Source: Thiemannella venezuelensis (lineage in GTDB: Bacteria; Actinomycetota; Actinomycetes; Streptosporangiales; Streptosporangiaceae). From it: a stretch of 64,000 nt of DNA. The translations under genes and the position numbers were made by a program. Each line of letters starts with the position of its first letter. Within the stretch, counting starts at the first letter, position 1. This document shows positions 9,003 through 18,296 of this stretch, piece after piece. The notes beneath the pieces are model-generated. The model saw nothing but the letters and a program-made list of their open reading frames with translations. It searched no databases and was not told where the DNA came from. The DNA is taken from assembly GCF_014203605.1 (NCBI RefSeq), contig NZ_JACHJJ010000023.1, positions 91,916 through 155,915 of the forward strand, given 5' to 3'.

Positions 9003-9124
9003 CGACGATCATCAGGGGTCGCGTTTGTCATCTACGCATCGGGGTGCCCTCCACCGCCGGCCTGGCCCAGGGCTGCGACCGTCTCACCAGCCGAGAACGC
9101 CTCCGCCTTGCCCGCGCCCCCCGC

Positions 9125-9529
9125 TCAGTTGCCCGTCTCATCCATCAAGTGCTCCCCGAGTAGGGCGAAGCCCGGAATCCCCTCGTGCGGGCGGACGCCC
9201 ACAGTGAACACTTCCGGATCCTCGAAGACCGGTTCGCCGCTGGGACGGCGGGCGTAGGCGACCCGGCCGTAGTCCACACCGTCGTCGCGATCACAGCTCA
9301 TCCAGGTGATCGCCTCCTGCTCGCCCTCGCGTAGCGGATGGTTCGACACCGCCGCCACAAGTCTGCTTTCATCGCGTCCGACATTCCCGGCCGACCCATC
9401 CGAGCCACGATCCACCCATCCATCAGCAGTGTTGCGTTGATCGTCTGAATCTAAGGATCCACGAGTATGCGCAGGTCGCATAGAGTGGCCGAGTTTCTGG
9501 CACCCATGGGTTCCTCGTTGATGAGTCAT
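9125..9529 (-). CDS. Hypothetical protein or gene fragment
   Basis: Only the last ~75 codons look like a real protein (ESRLVAAVSNHPLREGEQ, then DDGVDYGRVAYARRP and FTVGVRPHEGIPGFALL). The upstream half is low-complexity and has no good ribosome site. It may be the 3' end of a gene truncated next to the ISAs1 element. No family is recognised with certainty. Confidence 0.3.
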   Translation of the reverse strand: MTHQRGTHGCQKLGHSMRPAHTRGSLDSDDQRNTADGWVDRGSDGSAGNVGRDESRLVAAVSNHPLREGEQEAITWMSCDRDDGVDYGRVAYARRPSGEPVFEDPEVFTVGVRPHEGIPGFALLGEHLMDETGN

Positions 9530-9532
9530 CCA

Positions 9533-9549
9533 TGTCTCATTTGAGGCAG
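9533..9549 (+). promoter_or_regulatory. Operator upstream of the tetR-MFS operon (matches 12180-12196)
   Basis: TGTCTCATTTGAGGCAG matches the complement of 12180-12196 (CGTCTCATATGAGGCAG) at 15 of 17 bases. The CTCAT/ATGAG core is palindromic. It ends 29 bases before the TetR ATG, so self-repression by that TetR protein is the simplest reading. Confidence 0.65.
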
Positions 9550-9578
9550 CAGTGTCTCTTATGGGTTATTATTGGCTC

Positions 9579-10130
9579 ATGAGCTTTGATCGTGATCATG
9601 TGCTGCATGTTGCCGCGGATCTCCTGACGCGGAAGGCGACGGCGACCATGGAAGAGGTCGCCCGTGCCGCGGGGATCAGCAGGGCGACGCTGAATCGTCA
9701 CTTCACCGGGCGCGATGCTCTTGTACGCGCCTTGGAGGAGCTGGGCATCGCCAAGTGTGAGGCGGCCTTGGAGGCGGCGCGCCTTGAGGAGGGGGCGGCC
9801 GCGGGCGCGGTGCGCCGTCTGGTGCGCGAGATCCAGCCCTGTACGGGCCTGCTCACCTTCCTCTACTCCGAAAACCAGCTCTTCGAGGGCGAAAAGCAGA
9901 ACGCGGGCTGGTTCCGTATCGATGAGCGGCTCACCGGCCTGTTCCGCCGAGGTCAGGAAACCGGTGAATTCCGCATCGACTTGAGCGCGACGTGGCTCAC
10001 CGAGGCTCTCTACGGCCTGCTGGCCGCCGGTAGCTGGGCCGTCGCCGAGGGCCGGGTGGCCCGCAATGACTTCACTCACATGATCGCCGAGTTGTTGCTC
10101 GGTGGTGCGATGCGAAGGGACGAATCATGA
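9579..10130 (+). CDS. TetR-family transcriptional regulator
   Basis: The N-terminal helix-turn-helix reads ATMEEVARAAGISRATLNRHFTG, the TetR form. The effector domain (residues ~60-180) has the usual variable helices. I chose ATG 9579 (MSFDRDHVLHVAA). An ATG nine codons upstream is in frame but places the start inside the operator region. The stop overlaps the MFS start (ATGA at 10127), so the two genes are translationally coupled. Likely represses itself and the transporter, and through the second operator the P450-like gene. Confidence 0.88.
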   Translation: MSFDRDHVLHVAADLLTRKATATMEEVARAAGISRATLNRHFTGRDALVRALEELGIAKCEAALEAARLEEGAAAGAVRRLVREIQPCTGLLTFLYSENQLFEGEKQNAGWFRIDERLTGLFRRGQETGEFRIDLSATWLTEALYGLLAAGSWAVAEGRVARNDFTHMIAELLLGGAMRRDES

Positions 10131-11659
10131 CCAGTGTTCTGCGTTCGGGGGAGCAGGACAGCACGCAGCGGCGTCCCGGCCGCTGGCTCGCCTTGGGCGT
10201 CCTGGTGCTTGCCGTGCTGCTCGTGGCGGTGGATGCCACCGTCTTGGGTCTGGCCACGCCCTACCTCAGTGAGGATCTGCAGCCTTCCGGCACTCAGCTG
10301 CTGTGGATCGGCGACGCCTACTCGTTCGTGATCGCCGGCCTGCTCATCTCCATGGGCAGCCTGGGCGACCGCATCGGCCGCAAGCGCCTGCTGCTGATCG
10401 GAGCCACCGCCTTCGGGCTGGTCTCGGTACTCAACGCCTACGCGCAGACTCCCGAGATGATGATCGCCGCCCGGGCGTTGCTCGGTGTCGCCGGCGCCAC
10501 GCTGATGCCCTCCACCCTCGCGCTGATCCGCAACCTCTTCCAGGACCCCCGGGAGCGCACTCTCGCCATCGGTATCTGGAGCGCCGCCGCTTCGGCGGGT
10601 ATGGCGGTCGGCCCAATCGTCGGCGGTCTGCTGCTGGAGCACTTCTGGTGGGGCTCGGTGTTCCTGATCAACCTGCCGGTGATGGCGTTGCTGGTCGTCG
10701 TCGGGATCAAGATGCTGCCGGAATCGCGCAACCCCTCCCCGGGGCCGTGGGACCTGCCGAGTGTCTTGCTGTCGCTGGTCGGCATGGTCGGCGTCGTGTA
10801 CGCGATCAAGGAGGCCGCCGCTGACGGGTTCACCTGGCCCACCCTGGCGGCAGGCCTGCTCGGTGGGGCCGCTCTCTACGGGTTCGTCCGGCGTCAGCGC
10901 CGTCTTCCCGTCCCGCTGGTGGACGTCCGGCTGTTTCGCAACGGTGGCTTCAGCGGGGCCGTCCTGGCGAACCTGCTGACCATCCTCGGGCTGTCCGGGC
11001 TGCTGTTCTTCCTCTCCCAGTACCTGCAGCTCGTCCAGGACCGGCGTCCCATCGAAGCGGGCATCGCCGAGCTGCCGGCCGCCGTCGGCGCGGTCGTGGC
11101 CGGCTTGGTCGCCGGCGCCGCGGCGCGACGCTTCTCGGTGCGCGCGGTCGTCTCCAGCGGCCTGGCCGTCATCGGCCTGGCCCTGGCCGCGCTCACCACG
11201 ATCAGCCAGTCCACCGGCTACCCCCTGCTGGGCGCCACGTTGCTGATCGTCGGATTCGGCGCCGGACTGTCGTTCACGGTTACTTCGGACATCATCCTCA
11301 CCGCCGTCCCCAAGGAGCAGGCCGGTGCCGCTTCGGCGGTCTCGGAGACGGCCTACGAACTGGGTACCGCTCTCGGCATCGCCCTGCTGGGGTCGGTCGT
11401 CACCAACATCTACCAGGACTTCACCGGGCCGGCCGGAACCCCGCAGGCGGCACACGAGTCGCTGGCCGGAGCCGTGGTGGCCGCCGCGCGCATGCCCGCC
11501 GATGCGGCCGCCGCGCTGCTGCGCGCGGCACGCGAGTCCTTCGTCGGCGGAGTGGCTCTGGCCGCCGGCGTCGGCGCCGCCTTGCTGCTTGTCGCCGCTG
11601 TCGTCGCGTGGTTTCTGCTTCGCGGCCAGAAGTTGAGCAGCGAGCCCGTCCAGCACTGA
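10127..11659 (+). CDS. MFS multidrug efflux transporter, DHA2 (14-helix) type
   Basis: This 510-residue integral membrane protein has motif A-like GSLGDRIGRKRLLLIG between helices 2 and 3, motif C-like GIWSAAASAGMAVGPIVGG in helix 5 and a long C-terminal helix pair; fourteen hydrophobic segments are discernible. The opening VAVDATVLGLATPYLSEDL is typical of drug:proton antiporters with a membrane-embedded Asp. It is co-transcribed with the TetR gene and overlaps it by 4 bp. Likely exports a toxic small molecule or a product of a neighbouring pathway. Confidence 0.9.
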   Translation: MTSVLRSGEQDSTQRRPGRWLALGVLVLAVLLVAVDATVLGLATPYLSEDLQPSGTQLLWIGDAYSFVIAGLLISMGSLGDRIGRKRLLLIGATAFGLVSVLNAYAQTPEMMIAARALLGVAGATLMPSTLALIRNLFQDPRERTLAIGIWSAAASAGMAVGPIVGGLLLEHFWWGSVFLINLPVMALLVVVGIKMLPESRNPSPGPWDLPSVLLSLVGMVGVVYAIKEAAADGFTWPTLAAGLLGGAALYGFVRRQRRLPVPLVDVRLFRNGGFSGAVLANLLTILGLSGLLFFLSQYLQLVQDRRPIEAGIAELPAAVGAVVAGLVAGAAARRFSVRAVVSSGLAVIGLALAALTTISQSTGYPLLGATLLIVGFGAGLSFTVTSDIILTAVPKEQAGAASAVSETAYELGTALGIALLGSVVTNIYQDFTGPAGTPQAAHESLAGAVVAAARMPADAAAALLRAARESFVGGVALAAGVGAALLLVAAVVAWFLLRGQKLSSEPVQH

Positions 11660-11674
11660 GGAACGAGGAAGATC

Positions 11675-11809
11675 GTGCAAGCAGCACCTGCTGCCGCGGG
11701 AAAGGACCACATCGGCAGCCGGGGCCTGGTGGTCGATGCCGGTATCACCGGCAGCTCTACGGCGGTTTCACCCGTGGCTGCTCGTTTCGGCCACTCGCCG
11801 GGCGGCTGA
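11675..11809 (+). pseudogene. N-terminal remnant of an FAD-dependent oxidoreductase
   Basis: A GTG start 15 bases after the MFS stop, with a good ribosome site (GAGGAACGAGGAAG), opens a frame whose SRGLVVDAGITGSSTAV resembles the FAD-binding GxGxxG start of flavin monooxygenases, with the first Gly replaced. The frame stops after 44 codons. The following ~370 bases to 12180 contain no recognisable gene. Confidence 0.4.
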
Positions 11810-12179
11810 GGGGACCGCCGGGGCCTACCCGTGTCCCCTGCTGCGCAGAGCGCGTCCGGGTCGGGAGCGCGCGGACCATCCAGGTCCTGTGGGAGACCGG
11901 CCCGGGCGGCGTGAGTGCTGTACGTGGCCTGCGGAACGCCGCCCGGGACAGGACGGATGGCTGACAGTCGTCACGGGCGACGCCGAGCCCCTGACTGCAG
12001 CCGGGTCCACGCCGCGCCCGACACCAGGCGCCCGGGCACAGCTCGGGCTATCGATCGCCTGAGACCGGGCCTGGGTGCCACGAAAGGGTGCTTGCTCTCC
12101 TCCGAACGGCGAACTCATGCCTGCGAACAGTGTTAATCGACTTTCGTCTGTATCGCCGCTCCACAAGCACGAGCAGAAT

Positions 12180-12196
12180 CTGCCTCATATGAGACG
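12180..12196 (-). promoter_or_regulatory. Operator upstream of the P450-like gene (matches 9533-9549)
   Basis: Read on the minus strand this is CGTCTCATATGAGGCAG, 15/17 identical to the site before the TetR gene at 9579. Its CTCATATGAG centre is a perfect palindrome. It lies 57 bases before the P450-like start, which puts that gene in the same regulon as the exporter. Confidence 0.65.
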
Positions 12197-12252
12197 TGGC
12201 CGTCTCAGCGGCATCCGGTGACTGCCGCAGACGACCCGATCAGGGAGAGACG

Positions 12253-13635
12253 ATGAGCTATCACCCCACCGGCACCGCGCGGTTCCAGGCCGGTGCTTCC
12301 CCCAACCGGTTGTGGCTGTGGCTGCTGGCCCGCACCGGTGATCCTTTGGCCAGGCTTCTCGAACCAGGGTTCTGCGGTGACGCCTACGGGCTGTATGAGC
12401 AGATGCGCGCTCAGGAGCCGGTCTATCGCAGCCGTACCGGGATGCTCGCCGTCTTGTCGTATGACCGCTGCAGCCGGGTTCTGCACGACCCCCGCTTCTT
12501 GGCATGGGGGTCATTTGCCCGCCCTGCTGGGAGGCGTGCACCCACGCCTGGGGAGACACCCGCCGCTGCCAGCCCGTTCGAGGCACGGATGCAGGAAAAC
12601 GATCACGCGTGTACCATCGCCGCCTCACTGGTGAAGCCGGCGCTGCAGCCCTCCGTTTCCCGCGTCGAGGTCACCGCACATAACCTGCTCAGCCGGGCTG
12701 CAGATGGCGACGCGTTCGATCTGATCGACGACTTCGCCCTTCCCCTGGTCACTGCGTGCCTCAGTGAAGTACTGGGCATTCCCCATGGCGACTCAGCACG
12801 TTTTGCCGACCTGTGCGCCGTCATGGGCCGCTCGGTCGGCGGGAGGCCCTCAGCAAGACAGGCCGAAGAACTGCACGACGCGAACGAGGATCTGGAGGCA
12901 TTGCTGATCCGGCTTCAACGTGAGCGACGTAAGCATCCCGGCGGTGACCTGATCAGCCGGCTCACCGCTGCGCGCCGCGGCCGCACGCCAGAACACGACC
13001 CGGACAGGCTGCTCGGTCACGTCCGTCAGTGGGAACGCCGGGAGAACCCGGACGCCGGCACGACTGGCTGGCCCAGCACCGCCCCCGCCAGATTGAACCT
13101 GGAGGAGATCATCGAAGCATGCAAGGAGCTGATCGTTTCCGGCCTCGACATCGCAGTCAATCTGATCGGCAATGCGGTGGCCGCGCTGGCGGCCTACCCT
13201 GACCAGTGGCAGATGCTCAAGGCGGCACCGCAACTGGCGGACAAAGCAGCCGAAGAGACCCTGCGGTTCGATCCTCCTCGCCAGTTCATCTTGCGTATTG
13301 CGTCTGAGCGCATCGAGCTGGCAGGACACACAGTGCCCTCCGGTAGCAGAGTTCTTGTGATGCTCGCTGCGGCCCACCGGGACCCCGACCAGTTTCCCGA
13401 CCCTGCGCGCTTCGACATCACCCGTACTTCCGGCCCCAGGCATCTCGCCGTCAGCGGTGCCATGGGACTGGAGTCTTCGTTGGCCCGGCTGACAGGAGAG
13501 ATCGCTCTGCGGACGCTCGCGAGCCGATTGCCGGAACTGCGCATGGCAGGGCAGGCAGTCCGCAGGCCCGGGGGAGCCGTCCGCGGCTTCATCCAGCTGC
13601 CGCTCCGCGCCTGGGCCGCTCCGATGGGATGCTGA
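12253..13635 (+). CDS. P450-derived glycosyltransferase-activator-like protein (no heme cysteine)
   Basis: The fold is bacterial cytochrome P450: an I-helix-like segment (ELIVSGLDIAVNLIGNAV), a K-helix ExxR (EETLR) and DPDQFPDPARFD. The heme-binding loop, however, reads HLAVSGAMGLESSLARL; the axial Cys position is Glu at about residue 407 and the FGxGxHxCxG motif is gone. The same loss, together with AVNLIGNAVAAL and EIALRTLASRLPELR, is characteristic of EryCII/DesVIII-type helpers that stabilise antibiotic glycosyltransferases. At 460 residues it is longer than those proteins. No glycosyltransferase partner lies beside it. ATG 12253 follows GGGAGAG. A hairpin follows the stop. Confidence 0.7.
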   Translation: MSYHPTGTARFQAGASPNRLWLWLLARTGDPLARLLEPGFCGDAYGLYEQMRAQEPVYRSRTGMLAVLSYDRCSRVLHDPRFLAWGSFARPAGRRAPTPGETPAAASPFEARMQENDHACTIAASLVKPALQPSVSRVEVTAHNLLSRAADGDAFDLIDDFALPLVTACLSEVLGIPHGDSARFADLCAVMGRSVGGRPSARQAEELHDANEDLEALLIRLQRERRKHPGGDLISRLTAARRGRTPEHDPDRLLGHVRQWERRENPDAGTTGWPSTAPARLNLEEIIEACKELIVSGLDIAVNLIGNAVAALAAYPDQWQMLKAAPQLADKAAEETLRFDPPRQFILRIASERIELAGHTVPSGSRVLVMLAAAHRDPDQFPDPARFDITRTSGPRHLAVSGAMGLESSLARLTGEIALRTLASRLPELRMAGQAVRRPGGAVRGFIQLPLRAWAAPMGC

Positions 13636-13667
13636 TCGTTGACGATCCCAGCGCGATCTACAAGGGC

Positions 13668-13694
13668 ACTGGTCGGCCGGTATGGCCGACCAGT
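13668..13694. terminator. Hairpin after the P450-like gene
   Basis: An 11-bp perfect stem (ACTGGTCGGCC with its complement) around a 5-base loop lies 33 bases past the stop codon. No T-run follows, which is common for actinomycete terminators. Confidence 0.7.
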
Positions 13695-14211
13695 ACTGCG
13701 GGGCACCTCAGGTTGACGGGCTCCGCACTTCCCCCAGCTGATCGATGCGGCCGGGATACGCTGGAAGGCCAGGGAGGACGACGAGCACGGCGAGGACCTG
13801 CTCGGCCTGACCTCCTACAGGCGCGCAAGTGGACGCCCTGGCATCGGTACGTCACCATCGCCATGCTCGTGCTGGCGTTTCTAGCCGTCCCGCACGCCAC
13901 GCTGCCTCCCAGCGCCGCTGAAACCGCCGACCAGGGAAGGCCGCCTGCTTCGCAGATTGCCTCGACAGCACGAGAAACAGCCAAGTCGGAATACTCGGCA
14001 GTCAACGGAGATCCAGTTCGTGGACGACTGGTTATAGAAGATCGCCGTTCTCCTGGATCTCCGCCCTCAACAGGCCTGCCTTGCGGGGAGACTCCCCGGG
14101 CCGGTGCAGGATGTCACTCACGGGCTTGTGCGGATGGCCGGTCTAGGCAGGCGCGGGGCTTATTGGTTTGCCACGCTGGCGCCCCTCGTGTGATGCGGAA
14201 CCGTCCGTACG
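13695..14211. other. Intergenic stretch without a recognisable gene
   Basis: About 520 bases between the hairpin and the end of the minus-strand SDR. Short coding-like scraps occur (for example a frame reading EDDEHGEDLLGLTSYR near 13780), but none has a start, ribosome site or family match. Confidence 0.5.
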
Positions 14212-15078
14212 TCAGGCTTCGGCGGACGGTATGACTGCGCCCAGGTTGGTCCGAGAGAGGACGGAGTGGCCGGCGTCCACGAAGAAGTGCTGGCCGGTCA
14301 CATAGGCGGCCAGGTCCGAGTTCAGGAAGAGCGCCACCTTGGCGGTCGACTCCGGCTGCATCATGGGCATCGGCAGCGCGTTGAAGAAGTAACCGGCCTG
14401 GTGCATGTGCTCGATGGTTCCACCCTCATGGCCGGCGTACCGGTCCAGCATGCCCTGCCATGAGGTCATCTCGCTGGCGATGAAGCCAGGCTTGATCGCG
14501 TTGCAGCGGATGCCGAAGGGCGCGACCTCCACCGCCACGTTCTTCATCAGGCCGATGACGCCGGCCTTTGCCGCCGTGTAGTGCGCGATGCCGGGGTCGG
14601 GGTCGTCCGAGTTGGACGAGGCGGTGATGACGATGGATCCGCTCTTGCGTTCGATCATGTGGGGCAGGACCGCCTTGACCGAGCGCCATACTCCCGTGAG
14701 GTTGACGTCGATCATGTCCTGCCAGGTCTCGTCGTCCAGCTCCCAGACTTTCCCCTCGGTGAGGATGCCCGCGTTGGCGATGAGGCAGTCGATCTTGCCG
14801 AACGCGGCGATGCCCTGGCTGACGGCGTCATCCAGCGCCTGCTGGGAGCGGACATCCGCGACGACCGACAGAGCGCGTCGGCCCAGAGTTTCGACGAGGC
14901 GAACCGTCTCCGCGAGGTCTTCCTTTCCCGCCAGGTCGTAGGGGACTGTCTTGATGGGAGCGTCGATGTCGGTGAGGATGACGTCTGCGCCCTCTTGCGC
15001 CGACGCGAGAGCGTGAGCGCGGCCCTGTCCGCGGCCTCCACCGGTGATGAACACCACCTTGCCGTCCAGCAGTCCCAT
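14212..15078 (-). CDS. SDR oxidoreductase of the mycofactocin-coupled type
   Basis: The 288-residue short-chain dehydrogenase has the Rossmann motif as GGGRGQGR (residues ~14-21), NAGI, ITASSNSDDPDPGIAHYTAAKAG (the Ser and YxxxK of the active site) and a C-terminal TGQHFFVDAG. The GRGQGR form and the insertion before the active-site Tyr are features of the family whose tightly bound NAD is recycled by mycofactocin. The start at 15078 (MGLLDGKVVF) has an AAGGAGAAG ribosome site. It probably oxidises a secondary alcohol. It lies 5 kb from the mft cluster in the same orientation. Confidence 0.85.
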   Translation of the reverse strand: MGLLDGKVVFITGGGRGQGRAHALASAQEGADVILTDIDAPIKTVPYDLAGKEDLAETVRLVETLGRRALSVVADVRSQQALDDAVSQGIAAFGKIDCLIANAGILTEGKVWELDDETWQDMIDVNLTGVWRSVKAVLPHMIERKSGSIVITASSNSDDPDPGIAHYTAAKAGVIGLMKNVAVEVAPFGIRCNAIKPGFIASEMTSWQGMLDRYAGHEGGTIEHMHQAGYFFNALPMPMMQPESTAKVALFLNSDLAAYVTGQHFFVDAGHSVLSRTNLGAVIPSAEA

Positions 15079-15463
15079 GGGCTTCTCCTTCATTCGTGAA
15101 CTTGGCCGAGGGTTGTGCGTGGTGCAGCCGACGCTCCGCGCACGCGGAAGTACCGACGTCATGGTGTTCAGCGAGCAGGTCGAGGAGGGCCAGCCGGTCG
15201 CCTGACCCCATCCATGTCGGCTGCCGCATGTCTACTTTCCTGTGCCGTCAGGGCGCCCTCATAGAAAATCCGCGCCACGCCATCACCGCCCGATGTCACC
15301 GATGCAAGATCAGCTGGACATTGAGCTTTTCCTGGCTCTGCTGTGCGCTTGCGGGACTATCAGGCCGCCCGCAGCGATCCGACCGTCCCGTTCTGGAGCC
15401 CTTCGGAGACCGGGCGGACCACGGCACCTGCGGACCGGCGCGGGTGGAGTCGTCGTTGTCGGC
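15079..15463. other. Intergenic stretch upstream of the SDR
   Basis: Between the SDR start and the stop of the diguanylate cyclase. It should contain the SDR promoter, but no clear operator, hairpin or gene is seen. The two-box motif found before other island genes is not convincingly present here. Confidence 0.45.
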
Positions 15464-17122
15464 TTACCGGGCGATCGGGGTGTCGGCATGACCGGATACG
15501 GCGGGCGCGAACATCACGTAGCGGCCTTTTCCTGCCTTCTTGGCCTGGTAGAGAGCCAGGTCGGCGTCCCGTAGCAACTCGTCGGCACTGCCCGGTGGGC
15601 CGGTGGCGATTCCGATGCTGGTGCCGACGCGCACCTCGTATGCCCGATCATCTCCCAGGATGAACGGCTCTTGTACAGCCTGGATGATCCGGGTCGCGAC
15701 TGTCTCCGGCCGGCCGTCTCGTGCATCCCGTAGCAGGACCACGAACTCGTCTCCGCCGAGCCGGCCCACGGTGCTCTCATCGCGCAGCACGCCGGTCACC
15801 CGTTGGGCGACCGCGCGGAGCAGCCGGTCACCGGCGGCGTGCCCAAAAGTGTCGTTGACGTTCTTGAAGCCGTCCAGATCGAGGAACATGACCGCGATGG
15901 CCGTATCCGGCTGCTGGCAGTCGTCCAGCGCCTGTCCCACCTGCTCCAGGATCAGCGCGCGGTTGGGCAGCCCGGTGAGAGCGTCGTGGGTGGCCTGGTA
16001 GCGCAGTTGCTCGGTCTTGCGGGCCACCAGGTCGAGGGCGTACCGGCGGCTGCGTGCCAGCACGTGCATGAACGCCGCCAGGAGCGCCGACAGCAACAGG
16101 CCGCTGCCCAGCGTGGCCCAGAACGCCATATCGGCATGGCGGTCTGCCTCAGCGGAACCGCTGGTGACGCGGACGCTCCAGGTGCTGTCGGCGCCGATGG
16201 GAAGCTCCCGCGTCACCGCAGATTGCGGTGTGGAGCCGCCGGCGGCCAAGACGATGGGTGCCGCGCTGTTCAGGGGTGTCTTCGCGCCGGGGCGGGGCCG
16301 GTACAGCAGTTCCACCCGCAGGTCGTGGTGACTGCTCAGGCCGGCGGCGATGATGGCCCTGGCGTCGAAAGCACTGATCACGAACCCGCGCGGTGGAGCA
16401 TGACGCTCCTCGATGGCCGCCGGCGTGGCGGCGGGGGCGGAGACGAAACGGAGCAGCGCGAACAGTCCCGTGCGCGCGTCCAAGGTCGCCATCACTGCGT
16501 CGGTCTCGTCATCCGGTCCGTCGGGGGTCGCATGGCCCGACCCGCGCTGGAGGGCGCAGTAGTCGAAACCCGGTGGATATGCGGCGTAAGGAGAGGAGGC
16601 CGGGGCGGCGCTCAGGCGGGCCAGGCAGTACGCCGAGCGGGAGCCGGCGGGGACCACGGACAGATTCCCGGCGGGAGCCCCGGCCGGAAGGCGGGGAGGA
16701 TCGGTGCGGATCGCCTGCTGGAAATCGTCCAGTTGTGCGGCCGGCACGAGCTGGATGTAGCCGTAACCGGCTCCGCCGGGGTAGCGGTCGAAGACCTCCG
16801 ACTCGGTGATCCACTCGGCGAACTGCCGGTTGGTCATGTCCGGCCGGGTCACCACGGTGGCGTGCAGGGTCGCGATGAAGTCGGTGTGACGCAACACCGT
16901 GGCCGAGATCGCCGCGACCACATCGGCCATGGTCTTGTCACGCCGTTCCTGCTCGCTGGCCTGTATCTCCGCGCGCTGCTGCGCCGCGGTGGCGAAGGAG
17001 GCGACCAGGCACAACAGCACAAGCAGGTACGCGCCAGCCGTCGGCCACCGGCTTGAGCTCTGCCATGTGGCAGAGCTTTGAGCGCTGCGTCCGCCGGTAA
17101 GACGACCCGGGAACAGCGGCAT
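15464..17122 (-). CDS. Membrane-bound CHASE-GGDEF diguanylate cyclase
   Basis: The 552-residue signalling protein makes cyclic di-GMP from two GTP. It runs: short cytoplasmic start, a membrane helix at about 28-48 (AYLLVLLCLVASFATAA), an extracellular CHASE sensor (PGGAGYGYIQLVPAAQL and the following ~200 residues), a second helix (TLGSGLLLSALLAAFMHVL), then a GGDEF domain with DALTGLPNR, DLDGFKNVND and RLGGDEF. The inhibitory RxxD site position reads RDES, so product feedback may be weak. No EAL domain follows. I chose ATG 17122 (MPLFPGRL, after GGAAGG) over a longer frame. The CHASE ligand is unknown. Confidence 0.9.
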   Translation of the reverse strand: MPLFPGRLTGGRSAQSSATWQSSSRWPTAGAYLLVLLCLVASFATAAQQRAEIQASEQERRDKTMADVVAAISATVLRHTDFIATLHATVVTRPDMTNRQFAEWITESEVFDRYPGGAGYGYIQLVPAAQLDDFQQAIRTDPPRLPAGAPAGNLSVVPAGSRSAYCLARLSAAPASSPYAAYPPGFDYCALQRGSGHATPDGPDDETDAVMATLDARTGLFALLRFVSAPAATPAAIEERHAPPRGFVISAFDARAIIAAGLSSHHDLRVELLYRPRPGAKTPLNSAAPIVLAAGGSTPQSAVTRELPIGADSTWSVRVTSGSAEADRHADMAFWATLGSGLLLSALLAAFMHVLARSRRYALDLVARKTEQLRYQATHDALTGLPNRALILEQVGQALDDCQQPDTAIAVMFLDLDGFKNVNDTFGHAAGDRLLRAVAQRVTGVLRDESTVGRLGGDEFVVLLRDARDGRPETVATRIIQAVQEPFILGDDRAYEVRVGTSIGIATGPPGSADELLRDADLALYQAKKAGKGRYVMFAPAVSGHADTPIAR

Positions 17123-17637
17123 GACCACACCTTCCGTAGCCCCGAAGATTCGCTGGTTATCTTGTGTATTGGGCTGCTCATGTCCATCGGCCGGTGAACC
17201 GGCTTTCCTGAGAGCAATTGTCAAATTGTGTGGATCGTGGGTGATTGACAAGGCTCGAAGCCAGAGGAATCGGTCCTCATGTTCGTGGTGGCCGGTTGGC
17301 TCCGGCCCGCGCACAACGGGCAGCCGCGGCGGTATCGAAGTGGAGATCTCGGCATTGGTCTGCTGTTCCCAGATGAGCGCCCGGATAAGGTCGCAGGACA
17401 GTGCTGCCGGCCGACTTCCCGCCTCAGCGGTGAGCCGCGCTCAGCGCGCCTCCTGCGCCCGCTGGCCCGAAGTCAGGCTAGACAGGACGGGGATCAGGAG
17501 GAGAGCGGCGTCCTGGCCCGCTTGAGCGTCCTTCGGCGATCGCGGCCGGCGAGGGATCTCACTTCGCAGCTGACGCCGAGACCTGAGGACATCCCGGCGT
17601 CTGACGCCGGGGAGCCGGAGACCTGCGGTTGCCTGCG
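17123..17637. other. Intergenic stretch without a recognisable gene
   Basis: About 515 bases between the diguanylate cyclase start and the TetR stop. It contains the cyclase promoter region but no hairpin, repeat or coding frame that can be supported. Confidence 0.4.
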
Positions 17638-18255
17638 TCACACGACCGAGAGGGGCAAGTGCCCCTCGGCCAAAGCCACCGTGGCCGCCACGATCTGCTC
17701 GAGCGAGCGCTCGTCGGCCATGTCGTCGGGGCGGGCGAGCCGATGCAGGATCAGTCCGTCGAGCCCGGCGAAGAAGAAACGGGCCACCTCCTCGACCGGA
17801 CGGGCCAATGTCGTGCCCGTGTATGCTGCCGCCTCCCGTAACGCGTTCTCGAAGACGATGTCGAGCTGCCGCTGATAGTCGGTGACGGTGGGGCGCAGGG
17901 ACGGGGAACGAAGGCCCATCACGAAGAGCTCGGTGATCAGCTGGTGGATGTGGGGCTGCTCGACGACGGTACGCCATAGCTGCCGGGCGTACGCGCCGAT
18001 GGTGGCTTGGAAGTCCGGTTCCGTCGGTATGTCAATGCCCCGGACCTGCTCGGCGATGTCCGTGGTCAGTTGCTCGATTACCGCTCGGTACAACTCGTCC
18101 TTGGCGCCGTAGACGTAGTGCACCGTCGCCTGTGCGATGCCGAGTTCGGCGGCGATCGCACGCGTGCTGGCGGCGGCTACGCCGTCCCGGCTCATCACGG
18201 TGATGGCGGCGCGGATCAGCTGCGGTCGGCGCTCAGCGGCGCTCACGTGTGCCAC
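17638..18255 (-). CDS. TetR-family transcriptional regulator
   Basis: A 205-residue protein with the N-terminal helix-turn-helix AASTRAIAAELGIAQATVHYVYGAKDELYRAVI and a TetR C-terminal effector domain. It is divergent from the AraC-type gene at 18485. A 29-bp near-perfect palindrome sits 42 bases upstream of its start and probably serves as its operator, which could control both genes. The ligand is unknown. Confidence 0.88.
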   Translation of the reverse strand: MAHVSAAERRPQLIRAAITVMSRDGVAAASTRAIAAELGIAQATVHYVYGAKDELYRAVIEQLTTDIAEQVRGIDIPTEPDFQATIGAYARQLWRTVVEQPHIHQLITELFVMGLRSPSLRPTVTDYQRQLDIVFENALREAAAYTGTTLARPVEEVARFFFAGLDGLILHRLARPDDMADERSLEQIVAATVALAEGHLPLSVV

Positions 18256-18296
18256 GGTCTGATCGTATGAGACCTCAGGGCCTCGATGGCAAGGAG

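Noticed and set aside
12253..13635. A functional cytochrome P450
   Set aside because: The axial heme cysteine and its FGxGxHxC context are missing.
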